This document shows positions 54,512 to 64,000 of a stretch of DNA of 64,000 nt, piece by piece (within the stretch, counting starts at the first letter, position 1; each line of letters begins with the position of its first letter). The notes beneath the pieces were generated by a model that saw nothing but the letters and a program-made list of their open reading frames with translations, ran no database searches and was not told the origin of the DNA. The DNA comes from Phoronis australis (Eukaryota; Phoronida; Phoronidae). Made by a program: the position numbers and the translations under genes. The stretch is from assembly GCA_002633005.1 (NCBI GenBank), contig NMRA01000534.1, positions 65,278-129,277 on the forward strand, read 5' to 3'.

Positions 54512-54966
54512 GAAGTTATGTAGGTCTGTATGCACGAGTCTTTGCATTTAGAGACATATCTAGAAAATTATACACTATATATTGTCTGGAAGTAAAAAAC
54601 CTGCAGAATTTGATTTTTTACCCACCTGTTATTGATCGGTCACGTGACCATGTCTATTCAGAAAAATTTAGCAACAAAGAAAGGTACATTGATAGCAAAA
54701 CAAAGGTATCATTACAATAAAATGACCAAATGAAATTTGATATAAATGTTCTAGATGAGACATCAAAACGCTGTTACAGTTAAAGATTTTTCACGAAAAT
54801 CATAAAAGTCCTATTTTTGATAGCCCCCCATGCAAAAATGGAACATTTTAAAGCAATTCCTGAAAAGTATGTGAAAGTTTCATATGAATCTGATGAGTCG
54901 TTTCCGAGATATGATGTTCCGAAGTCAGACAAATTTGTTCATTTTCATTAGGTCCTACATAATTTA
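54512..54966 (-). mobile_element. MITE-like element, family A copy 5
   Basis: Ends GAAGTTATGTAGGTCTGT and TTAGGTCCTACATAATTT. Contains a CACGTGACC palindrome and the family core (GATATGATGTTCCGAAGT). Confidence 0.75.
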
Positions 54967-56247
54967 ACGGAAGTATTTGGTCGTGATTTGAGGATAAATG
55001 TCATCAGATGCAAAACTAGCCTTGGCCACGTCTCAAACTTGTGGTTAAATCAAACCATCCAGGAAGAACATGTCTGCATTAGATTTTATATTTTTATTTA
55101 CTGGCCAGAAGTTATTTAAAAAAAGCAACATTCTCACAGAAGTATACTAAATGATTTTACCAGAATGGTTACAATGTGACAGAAAACAGAAGATTATTAG
55201 TCAACTTAGCTACATCTGATGTCATAGAGGAGAGTTTAATAAGCGTATATAGCTCTCTTAAATATACCCTTTCCATTTCTGCATTTTATTTTGATGTGAA
55301 TGGTAATCTTTCAACATGAAAATTGCAACAGGACAATGTTAAATGACACAGAACTTCATTTTTAGTCAAACGCAAACATATGCAGGGCTGAAATTAATAA
55401 ATTCATACCATTTTAGTAAATATCTTTCGATGATTCAACCTTATTCTATTTTCTAAACCTTGGTGAAAACAAAGAAAAGAGTTCATAAAGAAGATGCCGT
55501 ATTGTAGCGCTCGAATTACCTTTTAAACTCTACAGGTCAAGACAAGTATTCATTTACGCATAGATAAGGTATAGCTTCACATTTGTACAATGTGATCTCA
55601 CATCTGGTAACTTGTGCGCTTAAATCAAATGAGCCAGCTCTTGCTAACACTTTCAAAATTATCTCTTGCAAGAAGCACGATCTCTTTATCTCAATACTCC
55701 AGAATGTATCCAACATTTTGCCAACGACACTACTTCAAACATTTGATTTTCAAGGAAGGCATATGTTGGTAGGTTCATCCACCCTCCTTCACCACAGTGA
55801 TTTTCAACTGCCTCACCATACGGCTGGATGTACTGTTTTTGCCCTGGTTAATGGCAGGGTGTTTAAATGTAAAATGTCAAAAATCAAGAAGTGGGTGTTC
55901 AGCTGAGCACAGCCATTTAAAAACAAGTAATTCTGAAAAGTTGCCGTTTATCCAAACACCCAATTTGGATTAATGCCAGAGTTGTGTTGATGTACAAGCC
56001 ACTTCAAATGCAAGATTTAGACAGAAGGCAGACAATGTGTGGCTTCAGGGATAAAACTAACCATGAACTCACTTTTGATATCACTCCCACCCTGAATCCA
56101 TCAACTTTGACAGACCAGAGAGCAGAGAGATGAAAGACGTTCACAGTAAGATGCATGTATTTCAGCAATCTATAAACAAACCCTCACTCATATTTCATCA
56201 ATACAGTGTCCATCCTACCCCCTGACATCTCACTACGTTGCCCTGTG
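54967..56247 (-). other. NFS1 3' UTR / downstream region
   Basis: No gene recognised. The 3' UTR of NFS1 must begin at 56247; I cannot fix its end. Minus-strand AATAAA occurs near 55093 and again near 54430. Confidence 0.4.
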
Positions 56248-63400
<7,153 letters not shown>

Positions 63401-64000
63401 CTATAGAGGGAGCATGGTAAATAAAACTGAAGCAAGAGCAACCCAAACAAAATACCATCAATGGCATTATTACTGGTTTAACTTTACATGTACTTCAAAT
63501 CTGTATATCTATTGCAAACTTTACCCACATGCAGACAATACTTCATACCTGGTGACAAAACTCTGAGTATACAGTTTCTAAATCCCAAAAATATCTAAAT
63601 TCACACCTAAAACATCACACAATCATTAATATTCTTGTGATGCCATTCTTCTCAAAATTTGTCATTTTTCGATTCGAACTAGAATTACCAGCACACCTAA
63701 ACTGCAGGCCATTAAATCTTTGAAACATATATTTTTGCTGTCAACATGCACAGAGCTGTGTCTAAGATTTTTATTCACCCCCAAATATCATCCATTAAAA
63801 TCTAGTTTTAAAGACACAATCCCAGTCTTCATTTTTGACTGCTGATATCTGATATATCTATTGTACAAAAAATCTGAGACATGATTCTCTCAGCCATTGA
63901 CCTGAAAATAAGTGTGCAAAATCTCATGCGAATGGACCCATGTGAAAACATGATGATCAAAACAGCTAAAGACAAATTAAAAATTAAAAGGCTTGAAAAT
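63401..64000 (-). other. NFS1 intron (to window edge)
   Basis: No exon recognised; upstream NFS1 exons should lie to the right. Confidence 0.6.

Overview
The window is animal nuclear DNA. It carries long AT-rich introns with GT-AG splice sites, three multi-exon genes with clear metazoan orthologues, and a heavy load of short inverted-repeat (MITE-like) elements plus relics of a LINE and a Penelope-like element. Exon organisation and protein identity resemble vertebrate orthologues, but the repeats do not look mammalian. I read it as a non-vertebrate metazoan, probably an invertebrate deuterostome or a lophotrochozoan; the sequence alone does not settle which. All gene calls come from reading exons by eye and checking that reading phases agree across every junction.

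Layout. (1) 1-9532: no exon recognised; probably intron or 5' region of the first gene. (2) 9533-24819, plus strand: the 3' eleven or twelve coding exons of a PLEKHG4 (puratrophin-1)-type Rho guanine nucleotide exchange factor, with a spectrin-like region, a Ser-rich linker, a DH domain, a PH domain and a tail. Its 5' exons lie upstream of the first visible exon. (3) 48304-25768, minus strand: a complete 21-exon ACAD10 gene (predicted 1053 aa) with HAD phosphatase-like, aminoglycoside phosphotransferase-like kinase and acyl-CoA dehydrogenase modules. It converges tail to tail with PLEKHG4. It has a putative mitochondrial presequence, a C-terminal Ser-Lys-Leu, an alternative last exon that would give a HAD-only protein, and a duplicated splice donor. 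(4) 49.75-54.5 kb: a candidate ACAD10 5' non-coding exon/promoter, a decayed non-LTR reverse transcriptase and a GC-rich tandem block. (5) 63400-56248, minus strand: the 3' half of NFS1 (mitochondrial cysteine desulfurase). One internal exon is not present, and the only ambiguous base of the window (N at 60617, beside a 48-bp tandem repeat) lies in the intron where it belongs.

The genes are not an operon and show no shared pathway beyond the mitochondrial link between ACAD10 (acyl-CoA and hydroxy-acid catabolism) and NFS1 (Fe-S cluster sulfur supply). The most unusual items are the ACAD10 alternative terminal exon that mirrors the start of the next constitutive exon, its combination of two targeting signals, the 41-bp duplication over a splice donor, a foldback element with a tRNA-like centre at 43.85-44.07 kb, and three dispersed MITE families sitting close to splice sites.
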